Part shown: positions 35,409-48,216 of the stretch, piece by piece
Numbering within the stretch: position 1 is the first letter of the stretch
Layout: every line of letters starts with the position of its first letter
The notes under the pieces: model-generated
Told to the model about the DNA's origin: nothing
Database searches by the model: none
What the model saw: the letters and a program-made list of their open reading frames with translations, nothing else
Program-made: the position numbers and the translations under genes
NCBI GenBank assembly: GCA_038503035.1
Contig: JAVSML010025539.1
Location: forward strand, 512,318 to 576,317
Direction of reading: 5' to 3'
Length of the DNA: 64,000 bases
Origin: Crocodylus rhombifer
Lineage: Eukaryota; Chordata; Crocodylia; Crocodylidae

Positions 35409-35912
35409 TAGGGACAGAAGTTAAACATATACCAGTTTTAATGATTGGAAACTGGTTTAAACCTGTAACAGAACACAAGTTCAGTGCACATAAATCACTT
35501 TCAAAATAGCCAAAACCAGTTTAAGATAAACCTGGTTGGATAAAGTATCAGACTTGACTGATTTTTTGTCAAACTGGTTTATGGAAGTTCTGTCCCAGGT
35601 TCCTTCCTAGATAAAATTAACTCACAGTCCCCCAGCATCCCAGGATGCTTTGCAGCCCTGGGCTATGCTGTCTGATCCAGTGGAGGATGGGCTGCCTCAC
35701 CGCTTTGTTCCTTAGCCTGCTTCCTACAGGTGTCTGTCAGGGATGTGGGGGGGGCAGGGGAACAGACCCCCAAATCCCCCTAGCAGGGTCTACACAGCAC
35801 ATGGGGGGAGGGAAAGCCCCTGTGGTGGGGGCTTATTGACCCCTGGCAGCCTTTTTCCCTCCCCCTTTTCAGCTGCTGATTGTTTTAGTGGCTGCCACAG
35901 GAGGGAGGGAGA
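35409..35912. mobile_element. TA/GGGACAG MITE, left part
   Basis: TA (35409-35410) is followed by GGGACAGAAGTT, and an internal foldback closes with AAGTTCTGTCCC at 35585-35596, as in the complete element at 13034-13871. The interior continues with CAGTCCCCCAGCATCCCAGG, also shared with that element. It is interrupted at about 35912 by a CR1. The true right end was not found. Confidence 0.65.
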
Positions 35913-37930
35913 ATAGAATCATAGAACATGAAGGTTGGAAGGGACCTCAGGAGGTCATTTAGTTCAACCCCATGCTCAAAGCAGGACCATCCCCAACTAG
36001 ATCAACCCAGCCAAAGCTTTGTTAGCCGGGTCTTAATAATCTCCAAGGACAGAGATTCCACCACCTCTCTGGCTAACCTGTTCCAGTGTTTTACTACCGT
36101 CCTAGTGCAAAATGCTTCCTAATATCTAACCTAAACTTCCCTTGCTGCAACTTGCAACTTGCTCCTTGTTCTGTCATCTGCTATCACTGAAAACAGTCAA
36201 GCTCCATCCATTTTGGAACCCCCCTTCAGGTAGTTGAAGGCTGTTATTAAATCCCCTCCCAGTCTTCTCTTCTCTAGACTAAATAAACCCAGCTCCTTCA
36301 GCCTCTCCTCAGAAGTCATGTGCCCCTCACCATTTTTGTTTCCCTCTGCTGGACCCTCTCCAAGTTGTCCACATCTTTTCTGTAGTGGAGAGCCCAAAAC
36401 TGAACACAATACTCCAGATGTACCAAATAGAGGGGAAGAATCACTTCCTTGAGTCTACTGGCAGCACATCTTCAAATGCAGTCTAGTATGCTGTTATCCT
36501 TCTTGGCAACAAGGGCACACTGCTGGCTCATATCCAGCTTATTGTCCAATTTAACCCTCAGGTCCTTTTCTGCAGAGCTGTTGCCCAGCCTGTCAGCTAG
36601 CAGCCTGTGCTGGTACATGGGTTTGTTACATCCTAAATGCAGGACTCTGAACTTGTCCTTGTTGAACCTCATGATATTTCTTTTGGTCCAATCCTCTAAT
36701 TTGTCTTGGTCACTCTGAATCCTGTCCCTACTCTCCAGTGTATCTACTACTCCTCCCAGCTTGGTGTCATGCAAACTTGCTGAGGATGCACTTTATGCCA
36801 TCTTCCAGGTCATTGAACAAAACCAGCCCCAGGACCAATTCCTGGGGCACTCCACTTGATACCAGATGCAAATTAGATATTGAGCCATTGATTACTACCC
36901 CCTGAGCCTGATGCTCCAGCCTATTTTCTGTGCATCTTTCAGTCCATTCATCCTACCTGTACTTCCGTAGCTTGCCTGTGAGAATGTGGGGGACCATATC
37001 AAAAGCCTTGCTAAAATCAAGGTATAGCATTGGTAAAGCCATGCTGACTCTTCCTAATCACCTTCTTCTCCTCCAAGTGCTTAGAAATGGATTCCCTGAA
37101 GAACTGCTCCATGATTTTTCCAGGGACTGAGGTGTGGCTGACTGGTCTGTGGTTCCCTGTATCCTCCTTTTTCCCTTCCTAAATATGGGCACTATGTTGT
37201 CCTTTTCCAGTCATCTGGGACCTCTCCTAATCACCAGTAGTTTTCAGAGATGATGGCCAGTGACTCTGCAATCACAGTAGTCAGCTCCCTCAGCACCTTC
37301 AGCCACCATCAGCCAACACCCTCAGCATCCAGACCCCTACACTTTCCCCACACACACATATCCCATGTAGCCCAATGGACTTGTATATGTCCAGCTTTTC
37401 TAAATAGTTCGTAACCTGTTCTTTTGCCACTGTTGGCTGCTCACCTCCTCCTCAAACTGTGCTGCCTGGTACAGTAGTCTGGGAGCTGACCTTGCCCGCG
37501 AAGACTGAAATGAAAAAGGCATTGAGCAGTTCAGCATTTTATGCATCCTGTGTCACAAGGTTGCCTCCCCCACTCTAAAGGACCCACATTTTCCCTGATC
37601 CTTCTTCTGCTACCGACATACTTGTAGAACCCATTCTTGTTACCCTTCACATCCCTTGCTAGGTGCAACTCCAATTGCACTTTGGCCTTCCTGACTTCAT
37701 CCCTGCATGCCCGAGCAGCACTCTTATAAACTTCCCTAGTTATTTGTCCAAGTTTCCACTTCCTTTTTAAGATTCCTTTTTTGCAACTTAGTTTACTGAA
37801 GAATTCCCTGCTAAGCCAAGCTGGTCTTCTTCCATGCTTGCTAGTCTTCTTGCACATTGTTTCTTCTTGCACTCTCCATAAGGCTTCTTTAAAGTCTTCC
37901 CAACTGTGTGCCTCCCCATGCAGCCCAGCA
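35912..37930 (-). mobile_element. CR1 LINE, about 2 kb, 5'-truncated
   Basis: The plus-left end is the CR1 3' terminus (AATAGAATCATAGAACATGA, AAGGTTGGAAGGGACCTCAG). Minus-strand remnants of ORF2 run from the linker/reverse-transcriptase start (37531-37941, with PAWLSREF and YKYVG) to the C-terminal part (36197-36409, [15 protein letters not shown]). The catalytic FADDTK site is broken by a two-base loss near 36770. It is inserted in the GC-rich MITE interior. Confidence 0.88.
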
Positions 37931-38700
37931 TGGGGGCACAAGGGGGCTTCCCCTCACTGCAGCCCAGGGCTCCCCAGCCCAGGGCAACCCAAGGGAGCTG
38001 AAAGGAATTCTTCCCCTCCCAAACCCCACAGGTGCTTTCCTTAGCCCCTGGGAGGCTCAGGCAGCCTCAAGGAATGGGGGAAAATTCTTCTGCTTCTCAA
38101 CAGGCAGTCTTGCCTCAGCTGCTGCAAGTCTGAGGTAAAACTAATTGCAGGGGAGCAGAAGACTTTTGCTCCACTCCCTGAGGCTGCCCCAGGCTGTCCC
38201 TGAGACTTGCAGTAGTTAAGGCAAGCAGGTCTGGGGTTCAAGAGGGGAAGAATTCCTTTCAGCTCCCTGGGGCTGCCCTGGACTGGGGCACTCTGGGCTG
38301 TGGAGAAACCCCCCAAGGCAGGGGCATGCTTGGCTGCACAGGCAAACACCCAGATGGGAAGATTTCTCTCTCCCTGCTGTGGCAGCAGCTGAAGCAACCA
38401 GGAGCTAGGAAGTGGGGTTGGGGGTGGACAGGCAATTGCCAGGAGTATGGGCGCCTAGTGCCTCCTGAGTCTGGGCAGGGGACACCAGCAGTTGATCACC
38501 AACCTGGGGGGTCCCCCAGTGGCCAGTCGCTGACCCCAGAAGCACCAGCAGCAAAACTGGAAGTGCCACCAGCACTTCTCTCAGTGTCCCTACTCCGCAG
38601 CCAGCGCCAATCTTGGTGGGGCACTGGCCGGCACGTCTCTTGACACCCCCACTCTCAGGGGGGGCATGTGCCACCCCCCCAATGCTACCCCTACACATTG
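37931..38700. other. GC-rich block, probably MITE interior resumed
   Basis: A GC-rich stretch with CAGCCCAGGGCTCC-type motifs and short inverted repeats (for example AGCTGAAAGGAATTCTTCCC near 37995 against GGGGAAGAATTCCTTTCAGC at about 38245). Open frames here are a composition effect. It probably continues the element interrupted at 35912. Confidence 0.45.
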
Positions 38701-39310
38701 CCTATAGTCAGCAAGATGGAAGATGTGATCTAGCACCCCCTGCGTATTGGTCTGGGTTAGTGCAGGCCTTCCCTGGCTTTCCCAATTGAAAACTGAATGT
38801 CATTTCAGTAGGTTATCACTTAGAGGAAGCTGCCTCGATTAAATTAATTCTGCCTCGTCCTTTTTGACTGCCTGTACTTAGCCATAAAGAACTTAGGCTA
38901 TCAGAAAGTCCCTGAGAAAGTATATGCCATAGCTGTGAAGGATCTTAGTTCACAGTAAGCATCTTTTGTGGTCAGTATTGGTCAGTGTTGCAAAACAGTT
39001 CTGTGTAAATTATACCTCTGGCCTTTCTCCATTAAGCACTCCATTAAGGAAGCTTACTGTCCATGCATGTATGTGCATGTGGGCATTGTATACTTCATAA
39101 AGAAGGCTATTTCTGAGAAAATATAGGCATATCATAGAGTGGTTAATTTTACTGTGATTGTATTGTGAATGAAAAGACAACATCAGCTTGTGTTCCTGAT
39201 TAGACAGTAGTGCTAGTGCTTTTCTTTAAAAAAAATAGTTACTACCTGTAATACAAGTGTTTTTCTCAGTATGATATAACTCTGAATATCAGGGTAAGTA
39301 CTCATATAGC

Positions 39311-39670
39311 CGTTAGAAAATTCCCATGTCCAGAGTTTATTTCCAGAAAAATGAGTTGTCAGCTGAGACCCTTTAGTGAATAATGCAGAGCGAAGGGATC
39401 TATTAGGATGTCAAATAAAAGATGGTTAAGGCGGCCTGGGAATACATTAATTGAGGCCCCAAATCTGGAAAACATCTCTGTTCAGGAATGCAATTAAGCC
39501 TATGTTCAAGTTCTCTTTGAATAAGAGTGCAGTGAAGAATAACCCTGGCACTAATGTGAGTCAGCGTTTTATCTTATTCCTTCATCTAACCTGGCCGGGA
39601 CACCTTCAAACTTGCTTGTAACAAAGCTGCTTCCAACTGTCACAAAAAACCATCATCTTGTTCTTAAATT
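39311..39670. repeat. 360-bp direct repeat, copy 2
   Basis: Near-identical direct copy of 33472-33831. Flanking sequence differs on both sides, except that TAAGTACT also precedes both copies. Together the two copies bracket the 165-bp PPFIA2 exon. Confidence 0.9.
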
Positions 39671-40039
39671 ATTTCTTTTAAGATTCATTGCATAGATTTC
39701 TAAAATGCACCCACATATTTTGTAAAAGTTCTGCAGGATTTTGAATCCAATCACTGAAAGTGAGTATTTGATTAGTTTTAACTTTAAGAATACATTAGTA
39801 ATATTTATAGACTATTCTCACTTGCACTATAAGTTTGAGGTATTTCAGGACTGCTGCTAAGGTAGTGCTGCCCAAAAGCATGTGCCATGTACTTGCTCCT
39901 ACTTCAGAAGTGCCAATTAGGTCATATAGCTGTTGTTGCGCAGCCCCAGGTGCTCACCAGGAAACACACAGAAGACCCTGACAGCATTTCTGGACATGTG
40001 CTTAGGAGCTCACTACACTGGCTAATCCTTTGTGTGAAG

Positions 40040-40165
40040 GAAGATGTTTTTGGCTCACAAAGATCTGAGTAAGGGCATTTGGTGCCCAAAAGCTTGTCTA
40101 ACCTCCCTCCCAAGTGTAGAGTTGATCTGACAAAAGTTATCACCATAAATCCCTTGCATTTTGCG
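40040..40165 (+). mobile_element. Penelope-like fragment
   Basis: A hammerhead-like core and AAAAGCTTGTCTAA are followed by a tail GATCTGACAAAAGTTATCAC and CATAAATCCCTTGCA. This is the same layout as the other copies, more diverged. No inverted partner is evident. Confidence 0.55.
40065..40093 (+). ncRNA. Hammerhead-ribozyme-like relic
   Basis: CTGAGTA is followed by stem GGGC/GCCC around ATTTGGT, then AAAAGC. Both core boxes are altered from consensus. Confidence 0.35.
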
Positions 40166-41394
40166 TAGTTCCTGTACTTTTATGGACACATACTTACTAA
40201 TTCCTGTTGCATACCAACCGGGAGCAAGTGGGTTTGGCATTTTTCTTGGTGATATTCCTGGGCTTTCTATATACATGTTCTCTTGGTGGGTATTAAGATG
40301 CCTATATTTGACTCACAGGCATGTTTGATGTTATATAAAAATTACCTACACTTATTTCAAGTCAGGCTTGTAGTTTATCTGTGTTTAGTTAGAGATGAGT
40401 GATACCCTGTTGAGGTAAATAAGAGTGTAGTGGTTTTTAATTTCCCTGAACTATTTAGGTTTACTAAGTCTTTCTTTTTAGCCAGGACTTACATAACCTT
40501 GTATTATTAATAATATCCTTTTGAGAGTACTGGGGTTTATGGTATGATTCCTTTCTCTCTCTTCATAGCATTAAAAGATTGAAAAATATAAAAGAAATAG
40601 GAGAAGTATATTATAGTTTTTGGTCCTTTGTTCCATAATGTACAAGTCATGAGAATAAGTGAATATTCAGCAAATAAACATTTTCATAGTTATTTTGTAC
40701 CGTTTTTAGCATTTAGGATATATGCAAAAGCACCTTTGGTATAGTCCTTAAGTAAAAGATTATTTATAGTGTATGTGTAAAGATAAATTTTCATTTAAAC
40801 TTTTAAGAATTGATGTTATTCAAAAACTGGTATCTAGTTTTTATTCCTGTAACTGTCAGCATCAGTAATCACTCATTTAAAATTGTTTATTCCACAGAAA
40901 TATGCATCATATTCATAATCTGGGCTTCTCTTTTCAAGTTAAAGTAGCAGAATTAGCCATCCACAAATCCCACTTGGAGGACATTTCATTAACCACAACT
41001 TTGAAAAATACAAAATGTGCCTAATTCAAAACTAGTGTACTAAAAGATGATATATATAATATATATATAAAGCTACATTTGTCTAGTGGAAAGGGAAAGT
41101 GTGGTGTCTGTGTAGTATTGAACATCTTTATGCTGCTTTTTTTCTTGAAAGGCAATGAGTCATCATTTTTCTATAAAACATTTTGAGAACAACCTAAAAA
41201 ACAAGAAATAAAGTTTGTTTGTTTTTTTTTAATTTTCCACATAAAGCTAATCTGAAATACAGTCAGGCATACCTGACACAGGCATTTCTATAACTTTAAT
41301 GAAGAATAACTATGCTGTGTCACAGGCTATAGGAAAACCTGATGATCTGGAGTAGTATATAGGTGTACATTCCAGTATTTCACTACCATAGTGG

Positions 41395-41469
41395 AAGATC
41401 AGGTTAGGGATGACTTAGAAAAGCTAAATGCTTTCAAATCAGCAGGGCCAGATGGGATATATTTTAGGG
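41395..41469 (+). mobile_element. CR1 LINE fragment, part before the hAT insertion
   Basis: Plus-strand frame resembling the reverse-transcriptase N-terminal phrase 'AFKSAGPDGI' (LNAFKSAGPDGI seen here). It is interrupted at 41469 by the MITE. Confidence 0.8.
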
Positions 41470-41765
41470 CAGGGGTGGCAAAGTTCCATCATCCAGCCCC
41501 TGGGTGCTGCCTTTCGGTCTGAGTTGATCCATATGCTGCACGTGGCTTATGGTGGACCAGCCCCATGTGCAGAGCCTGGGACATGTCCAGTTCGGGGCCA
41601 ATGCTGCACTCAGTGTCACCCTGGATGGTGCTACCCTGGACAGCTGGAGCAGGTGTCTTGCACACTGGTTCTGGCATACAGAGTAGGTCCATGGGCCTGA
41701 TCTGGCCCATAGACTGGCCCCATGAAACTTATCCGGTCCACAGTGCTGTATAACTTTGATCCCTA
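41470..41765. mobile_element. hAT-like MITE with 8-bp target duplication
   Basis: The ends CAGGGGTGGCAAAGTT and, inverted, TAGGGATCAAAGTT match. They are flanked by TTTTAGGG (41462-41469) and CTTTAGGG (41766-41773), an 8-base duplication with one change. Eight-base duplication with CAGGG-type ends is the hAT signature. The element is 296 bp, non-coding. Confidence 0.85.
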
Positions 41766-42575
41766 CTTTAGGGTACTGAAGGAATTGGCTGAGCTAATTT
41801 CAGATCCAGTGACTATTGTCTTTGTGAGCCAACAGAGGTTGGGTAAAGTCCCAGATGATTAGAAAAGGGCACATATCCCTTTAAGAAAGGGAAAAAGGAG
41901 GAGTTTGAGGAATTACAGACCAGTCAGTTAGACTGTCATACCAGAAAAGATCACCGAGCTCAAAGAATCTATTTCAAAGCACCTGAAGAAGATCCAGATT
42001 ATCAGGAACAGTCAGCATGGATTCACCAAGAGTGCTGGTGTGTTGTTCTTCCTCTCTTTAAAGTACCGGTGAGGTCTCACCTGGAATACTATATCCAGTT
42101 TTGAGCCCCGCACTTCAAGAAAGATGTAGGCAGATTAGACATAGTCCAGTGGCGAATGACAAACATGATTAGAGGCCTGGGAAGCATGAATTATAAAATA
42201 AAAGGCTGAAAGAACTAGGTTTACGTAGTCTTGAGACTGAGGGGGAGATTTGATAACAATTTTTGAATAACTCAAGAGTGATTATAAGCAGATGGATATA
42301 GATTTTTCTCTGTGACTATAAGGGACAGGACTATAAACAAGGGCCTCAAACTAGAAATTTATGGTGGTAATTAGGAAGAACTTTCTGACTGACAGTGGTG
42401 AAAATTGGAACAAACTACCTAGAGAAGTTGAGGAATTTCCAATCCTGGAAATTTTCCAGAGCAAGTCAGGCAGATTGGCATGATTTAGTTAGGAATCGTC
42501 CTGCCTTGAACAGGGGTCTGTACTAAATAACCTCCTGAGGCATCTTCCAGCCCAACTTTCTTATGATCCTGTTTT
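41766..42575 (+). mobile_element. CR1 LINE fragment, part after the hAT insertion
   Basis: Continues the reverse-transcriptase reading (VLKELAELI, then GKVPDD followed by a stop). It jumps near 42035 from the 'QHGF' region straight to the C-terminal 'LEYYIQF' region, an internal deletion that removed the catalytic motif. It ends in the CR1 3' phrase around CATCTTCCAGCCC. Confidence 0.8.
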
Positions 42576-42639
42576 CATAAGAAATTTATTGAAAATATAG
42601 GAAAGTCTCTCAGATGGGCTGGGAATTCAGTTGTGGAGC

Positions 42640-42880
42640 TACAGGGATAGAGACTGGGACTGCCACTAAATTCCTACCAACAGAGACTCAATGAGCATGC
42701 AGGTCAGGAAGGGGGTTGGCAGTCAGCAACAGCTGCGCCACTGCTTGCCCTGCTGTGACTGCCAGCCCAGATCCAGCCTGTAGCTCCCTAAAGTTTGGAT
42801 CTGGCCAATGATGAGCTCCTCAACCCAGATCCATTTTAGAGGCGTGAGTTTGATACTTCTGTTTTACAGCATTCATAAAC
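42640..42880. mobile_element. Possible hAT-like MITE
   Basis: A GC-rich segment ends with GAGTTTGATACTTCTG, which resembles a hAT right terminus, and contains GATCTGGCCAATGATGAGCT as in related MITE interiors. Left end and target duplication not found. Confidence 0.35.
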
Positions 42881-44257
42881 GTTGTATACTTCCACCTAAG
42901 CTATCAGTTCACATCGGCTCAGAAGTATGGACTGTTTGAAATAGATCAAGAGTAAAACTTATTGGAAAATGGAATTTCCATCCTAAGGACAATTCCAATT
43001 TTTTGACATATTGTTTAATCTCATATTAGGATGAAATGCTGAAATATCAAAACTGAATCTTTTTCCAAGCATATTACATTTGAAATCTTAATAAAAAAAA
43101 CACCTCAAAAGGGTTGTACATTTTGGCCTAGTTGAAACATTTAATTTACAGTTTCAACTCACTCTTTTCCTTTCTGCAACACTATTGTATGGTGTTGAAA
43201 CCAGATTCTACTACAGTAGTATCTGTGTTTGACTTCTGGATGCAAGAGTTCCTACATATGCAATATATCAATCACCAAAATAATCATTGCTCTAATAGTT
43301 TTTTGAGTAAAACTAAACAGAGTTTTAAGAGGGAAAGTGGGGAAAAAATAAGGGTGGCAACTAGGCAAATTATAAATTTCTAAATGGAAAAATAAGTGGA
43401 GGCCAAGGTTGATAACTTATTTTTGCAGAGATTGCTTTGAACTCGTTAATAACAATATGTAATCAGGGCTTATGTTTTAATTTTTCTCTCAGAGATGGTA
43501 CTCGCTACAGCATAACAGCACAGGCGTATACTAGGGCTCTAATTTCATGCTTGCTCAGACAGCACAATGTTACTGTCATTGACCACCAGGTCACCAGCAA
43601 CAATTCTTGCCATATCTGGCTATTTCTTCAAGGCCTGCATTCTATGTACTCACTAAAGGCATCATCCTGCTCTATTGAACTCAATAGGCAACTTTAGGTG
43701 ACTATGACTGTAGCAAGTTTTTACTCTAAATTGCTATCAATCCTATTCTAGTTATTTTATGAGATCTGACAAGAGTTCGGTCAACTTCAGACAAAAATCA
43801 AACACTCAGTTTGACTGTATTACATATAGGGATGATGAGGGGAACATGTAAGAAAAAGAAATGTAATTGGTGTCATCCAAAGCTACTTTATAAGTGACTT
43901 GTTAAAACCACCCTTCAGTAATAAGTGAAAGAGAAAAGTATTTTTGTAAGCCTTTCAAACAGTATTATTCATATGTACACTATTTTAATAATATTCAAAA
44001 GGCTTAGCAATTATTTTCCCATTATTATAATGCCCTGTCTGGAAATATTCATTGTAGTATATAGGAATAATTGAGATTTAAAATATTTTCTTTTTTAAGT
44101 GCACCTGGAAGAAACATTTAGTATTTCCATGGAGAAGAAAAACTCTACCTTAACAAATATCACTGGTACTATTACGTTGTCATTTTTTGTTATTGCATGT
44201 ATCAATTTTTGGCCATATCTATTTATATTATTGTATCAAAACTGTTAAATCTTCATA

Positions 44258-44292
44258 AAATCATAGAATAGAAGGACCGGAAGGGACCTGTT
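44258..44292 (-). mobile_element. CR1 LINE 3' tail, split from 45965-47190
   Basis: AAAATCATAGAATAGAAGGA and CCGGAAGGGACCT are the 3' terminus of a minus-strand CR1. The next expected sequence (ATCATCAAGTCTGGTCCCCT) appears only at about 45988. Confidence 0.75.
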
Positions 44293-44363
44293 GTTGCTCT
44301 GTGGGGTCAGGCCAACTGTCAGGTTCTCAATATTGCACTGTTAGACAGGAGGATGTGACACAA

Positions 44364-44407
<44 letters not shown>

Positions 44408-45960
44408 CCAACTCAAGCCCATACACATCTAAACCAGCCTAGGCACATACATACCTATCACCAATTCAAGCACCTAAACACACTATACAGACCAAAAGTT
44501 AGACAGCAATCAGTTGTCAATACCCACACACTCCATACACATACACAGATCACTAATTCATATATCACGCACACGATGATATATATGTGTGTGTGTATAT
44601 ATTCATCAGTTCACACACATACCACCCACCTACACATACACACAGGTAAGTTCCTAACTTGGATGGTACAGGATGTATGTGTGTGTGTGTTTGGGGTACT
44701 TGGGATACCTGAGGGAAGGTTAAGGTGAGAGAGAAAATGTAAGGAGTGAAAGTTGCTGGAACCTAGAGAGAAGCTGGACTGAGGACCTGAGGTTTGGGGT
44801 TATTTAAGGTCAAGGGGCCCCATGGTTACTTGAGGTGACTGGCACAAGGGAAAAGCCCGGTGGCAAGGGGGAGACAGCTAGGAAAGAAACTGAGGCAGAC
44901 AACTGGGAGTTTGTGGGGGCAGATAAGTGGTGTCAAGTAGGAAACAGTCAGAAAATGGACAAAAACCCAACTTGGGGTTTCAAAATAACAGGTTTATTAA
45001 ACAGACAACACCCTACTAAGCCCTATGAAGTTATTGGTTCACACATATACACACACAGACATACTCACAATGGCAGCAGGAGAAAGAAACTCCGTGGAAG
45101 GGTTGGAGTCCAGGTAGGGAAGAGAAACAGAGTTCAAGTCCTTGCTTGAAGAGAGGGTGGGTTGATAGCTACCTATCCAGGCTGGAAAGAGGTCCTTGTC
45201 CAGTAGGTGTTGTTCAGAGTCGGGTCGCTGGCATTGCCTCTGGGTGTATAGGTGGTGTGGAATAGTGCTGGTCCAGATGGAGAAGGCATTCCAAGGAGAG
45301 TCTTCACTACCCCTTTTTATGGGGCAGACTACCTTTGATCTCCTATGGGAGGGCCTGTCCAGGGAATGTCAGTCCTGTTCCAGAGGGCTCCAGGTGTTCT
45401 TACAGAGCATACGCAGCCTTGACACAATGGTGGGTTGCCTCATCTTTTGTTTCTTGAATGCTGAGGGTGGTTCAAATGGCTGGGTTGTGGTCCAGGTATT
45501 GGTTTTGGTGGTTCTGTCATTCAGAAGGAGGTTTTTTTAGACCTACTGCCATTGTCTGTCAAGCACCCTCATTCATCCCCATTTATTCAGGAACCAAGTT
45601 ACACAGGAGGGGTAGGTATGAGTCATAGGTTACACAACAGGGCATGGGGAACAAGATGGAGACTTGACAAACAAAATGCAAACTTGACATGACTTATGCT
45701 AACTTACATATGTAGGCCTAAATTATATAGTATCACTAAAACAGTAATATAGAACAGCAAAAATCAATATAAACATAATAATTATACAATATAAAGAAGG
45801 AGAAAAAACAAAACAAATACAACTTGTTACCAAAATAAAATGCTGAAGCTTATCCTATGTCTTAGCTCACTTATACTTATCTATAGGGAATAGAGAGGGA
45901 GAGAAAAAGTCAGAAACGGTTGGGGAAAGGGAGGGAATGCATTTTGAAATAAAACAAAAC
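44293..45960 (-). mobile_element. LTR-like insert of about 1.67 kb inside a CR1
   Basis: This segment separates the CR1 tail from its body. It begins near TGTTGTTGCTCTGTGGGGTC and contains a long CA tract, a (CA/CACATA)-rich stretch, AGGTTTATTAAACAGACAA, and a CCCTTTTTATGGGG box that reads as a TATA-type box on the minus strand. The right 400 bp are AT-rich. The overall order resembles 24575-25400. It could be a solo LTR of an endogenous retrovirus or gypsy element. Terminal duplication was not resolved and no coding remnant is visible. Confidence 0.4.
44367..44405. repeat. (CA)n microsatellite
   Basis: An uninterrupted CA run of about 39 bases. Further imperfect CA/CATA blocks follow to about 44690. 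Confidence 0.97.
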
Positions 45961-45964
45961 AAAA

Positions 45965-47190
45965 ACTGGGGGTTTTCTAGACTGTAAGATCATCAAGTCT
46001 GGTCCCCTCCTATGTGGAGGACGTTATTGGGCTCAAATGAGCTCAAGGAGGTGCTTATCCAGCCTCTTCTTGAGCGCCTCCAGGGATGGCGACTCTGCTG
46101 GGAGTGTGTTCCAGATTCTAAATAGCCCCATGGAAAATAAGTTTTTCCTTATGTCTAGCTTAAATCTTTCCTTAATTAACTTGTTCCCACTGGTCCTTGT
46201 CCTCCCAAGGGGTGCCCTTCTGAAGAGTTGCTCCCCTAGATCTTGGTGTTCACCCCTGACATACTTGTAGCCAGCTATCAAGTCACCTTTCAGTCTTCTC
46301 TTATGCACACTGAACAAATCCAGATCCCAGAGTCTCTCCTAGTAGGGCCTATTCTCCAGGCCTCTAATCATATGGGTGGCCCTTCTCTGTACCCTTTCAA
46401 GCTTATCCACATCTTTCCTAAAGTGCGGTGCCCAAAACTGGGCACAGTACTCCAGCTGTGGCCTCACCAATGCCGAATAGAGGGAAAGGAACACCTCACT
46501 GGAACTATTCAAAACACATCGACTGATGCATGCCAGAGTTCTGTTTGCCTTTCTGGAGCCTTCATCACATTGTTGGCTCATATTCATCTTCTGGTGAATT
46601 GTCACCCTGAGGTCCCTCAGATTCAGTGTCAGCCAGTGCACCACCCATCATACAGTTATGATTAAGGTTCTTCCTACCCAGATGAAGGACCTGACACTTG
46701 CCCCTATTGAACCTCATCTGATTGTGTTCAGCCCATTGGACTGGTCTGTCGGGGTTGTCCTGGATCTTTATCCTCCCTTCAGATGTGCCTGCATTATCCC
46801 GCAGCTTGGTGTCAACCACAAACTTAATCATTGCATATTCCACTCCCTCATCCAAGTCATTGATAAAGAAGTTAAAGATCATGAGCCCAAGCACTGATCC
46901 CTGGGGGATACCACTGGAGGTGGCCCTCCAGGAAAAGGGCATCCCATCAATTACACCTCTCTGAGCTCAGCCTCTGAGCCAGTTGCCAACCCACCTCACT
47001 GTAGATTGGTCTAAGCCAGTACCCTACAGCTTAATTAAGAGAATCTCATGGGAAACAGGATCAAAGGCTTTGCTGAAGTCCAGGTAAATGATGTCAACCT
47101 CATGTCTCTTGTCCAGCTGGTTAGTTACCTGGTCATAAAAAGCACACCAAGTTTGTTAAGCATGATGTACCATTGACAAAGCTGTGCTGG
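45965..47190 (-). mobile_element. CR1 LINE, 3' part of ORF2
   Basis: Minus-strand frames 46565-46942 (SGIPQGSVLG and FINDLDEG of the reverse transcriptase), 46339-46644 (RPQLEYCAQFWAPHF) and 46033-46317 (LFSVHKRRLKGDL to the C-terminus) are successive pieces of one ORF separated by frameshifts. The catalytic FADDTKL is changed to FVVDTKL. The 3' tail lies across the insert at 44258-44292. Confidence 0.9.
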
Positions 47191-48216
47191 TTGCTTCTTA
47201 ATACCCCACCAGCTGTGAGCTTAGTGATATAAAAAGACATTTTTCTGTTCTGCCTGTCATCTCGATTCTCTTAGTGGCAATTGGTGCAAAAATGCTTCCA
47301 ATGCAGCAAAAGTTACCATAGAACCACATGCTACCAGAAAAACAATCCCAGAGGAACAAGCTAATTAAAAACAAGGTGGAAAAAAGTGCTTTTGAGTGCA
47401 CACTGTATGTGGGAAAATATGGTATTTAACAGTTATATATCAAGTGGGAATTAGCATGTGAGGGATTAAAATGAGAAGCAGTTGCTAGGAATTAAAGCAG
47501 GATAAGTGGTTTATAGTCGCATCTAAGAAGGCCTTGATGAAGGAATACCTTTTCAGTACCAGAGAGGAAAGAAGTAAAATAGACATATATGCTATGCTGT
47601 GTTATCATAATATCTATGAATAGTCTTCATTCACTATATTTCTGAATCCTTATTTAGTTACACTTCACCCATGCCAAAGGAGGCAAGTATCATTTAAATA
47701 CCTTTTATGGTAAGGTAGTGATGGCCCATTTCTGATGTGGCAAACTCGGGCTGATCCACAGCTAGTGCTCCCACATGGTGCATGTCTGGCGCTGAAAGCC
47801 CCATCAGCTGAGGGAACTCCCAGTTGTGGGGGCTTGCTACTTGCCAATGAGGGGGAAGCTCAGAATTGTGATGTGCCATGGGATGTGATGTGTGATCCCA
47901 GCATCACTCTTTCTGCCATGCACATGTGGCATGTCAGGAAGCACCACTGTGTAGATAGTCCCATAGTGCCTTTATCTGCATATTTGGTAGGGGCCTTAGT
48001 AACATTTATCAGATATATAAATAGATATATAATCAGAATCTTCTTATCTAGGCTTCATACTTTTACATCTCAAATGGCATTTTTTCTTAAAGCAGCATTT
48101 TTTGTAATATAAATTTGGAAGGGGAAGTAAAATACATGATAAGTTTGTTGTAAAGTTTTAAAGATGCAATTAGTCATTAGTCATAATTAGACTTCAGAGT
48201 TCAGTATGATTTATGT

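Noticed and set aside
44835..45540. 104- and 114-codon plus-strand frames inside the LTR-like insert
   Set aside because: No retroviral or other protein similarity; composition effect in a GC-rich segment.
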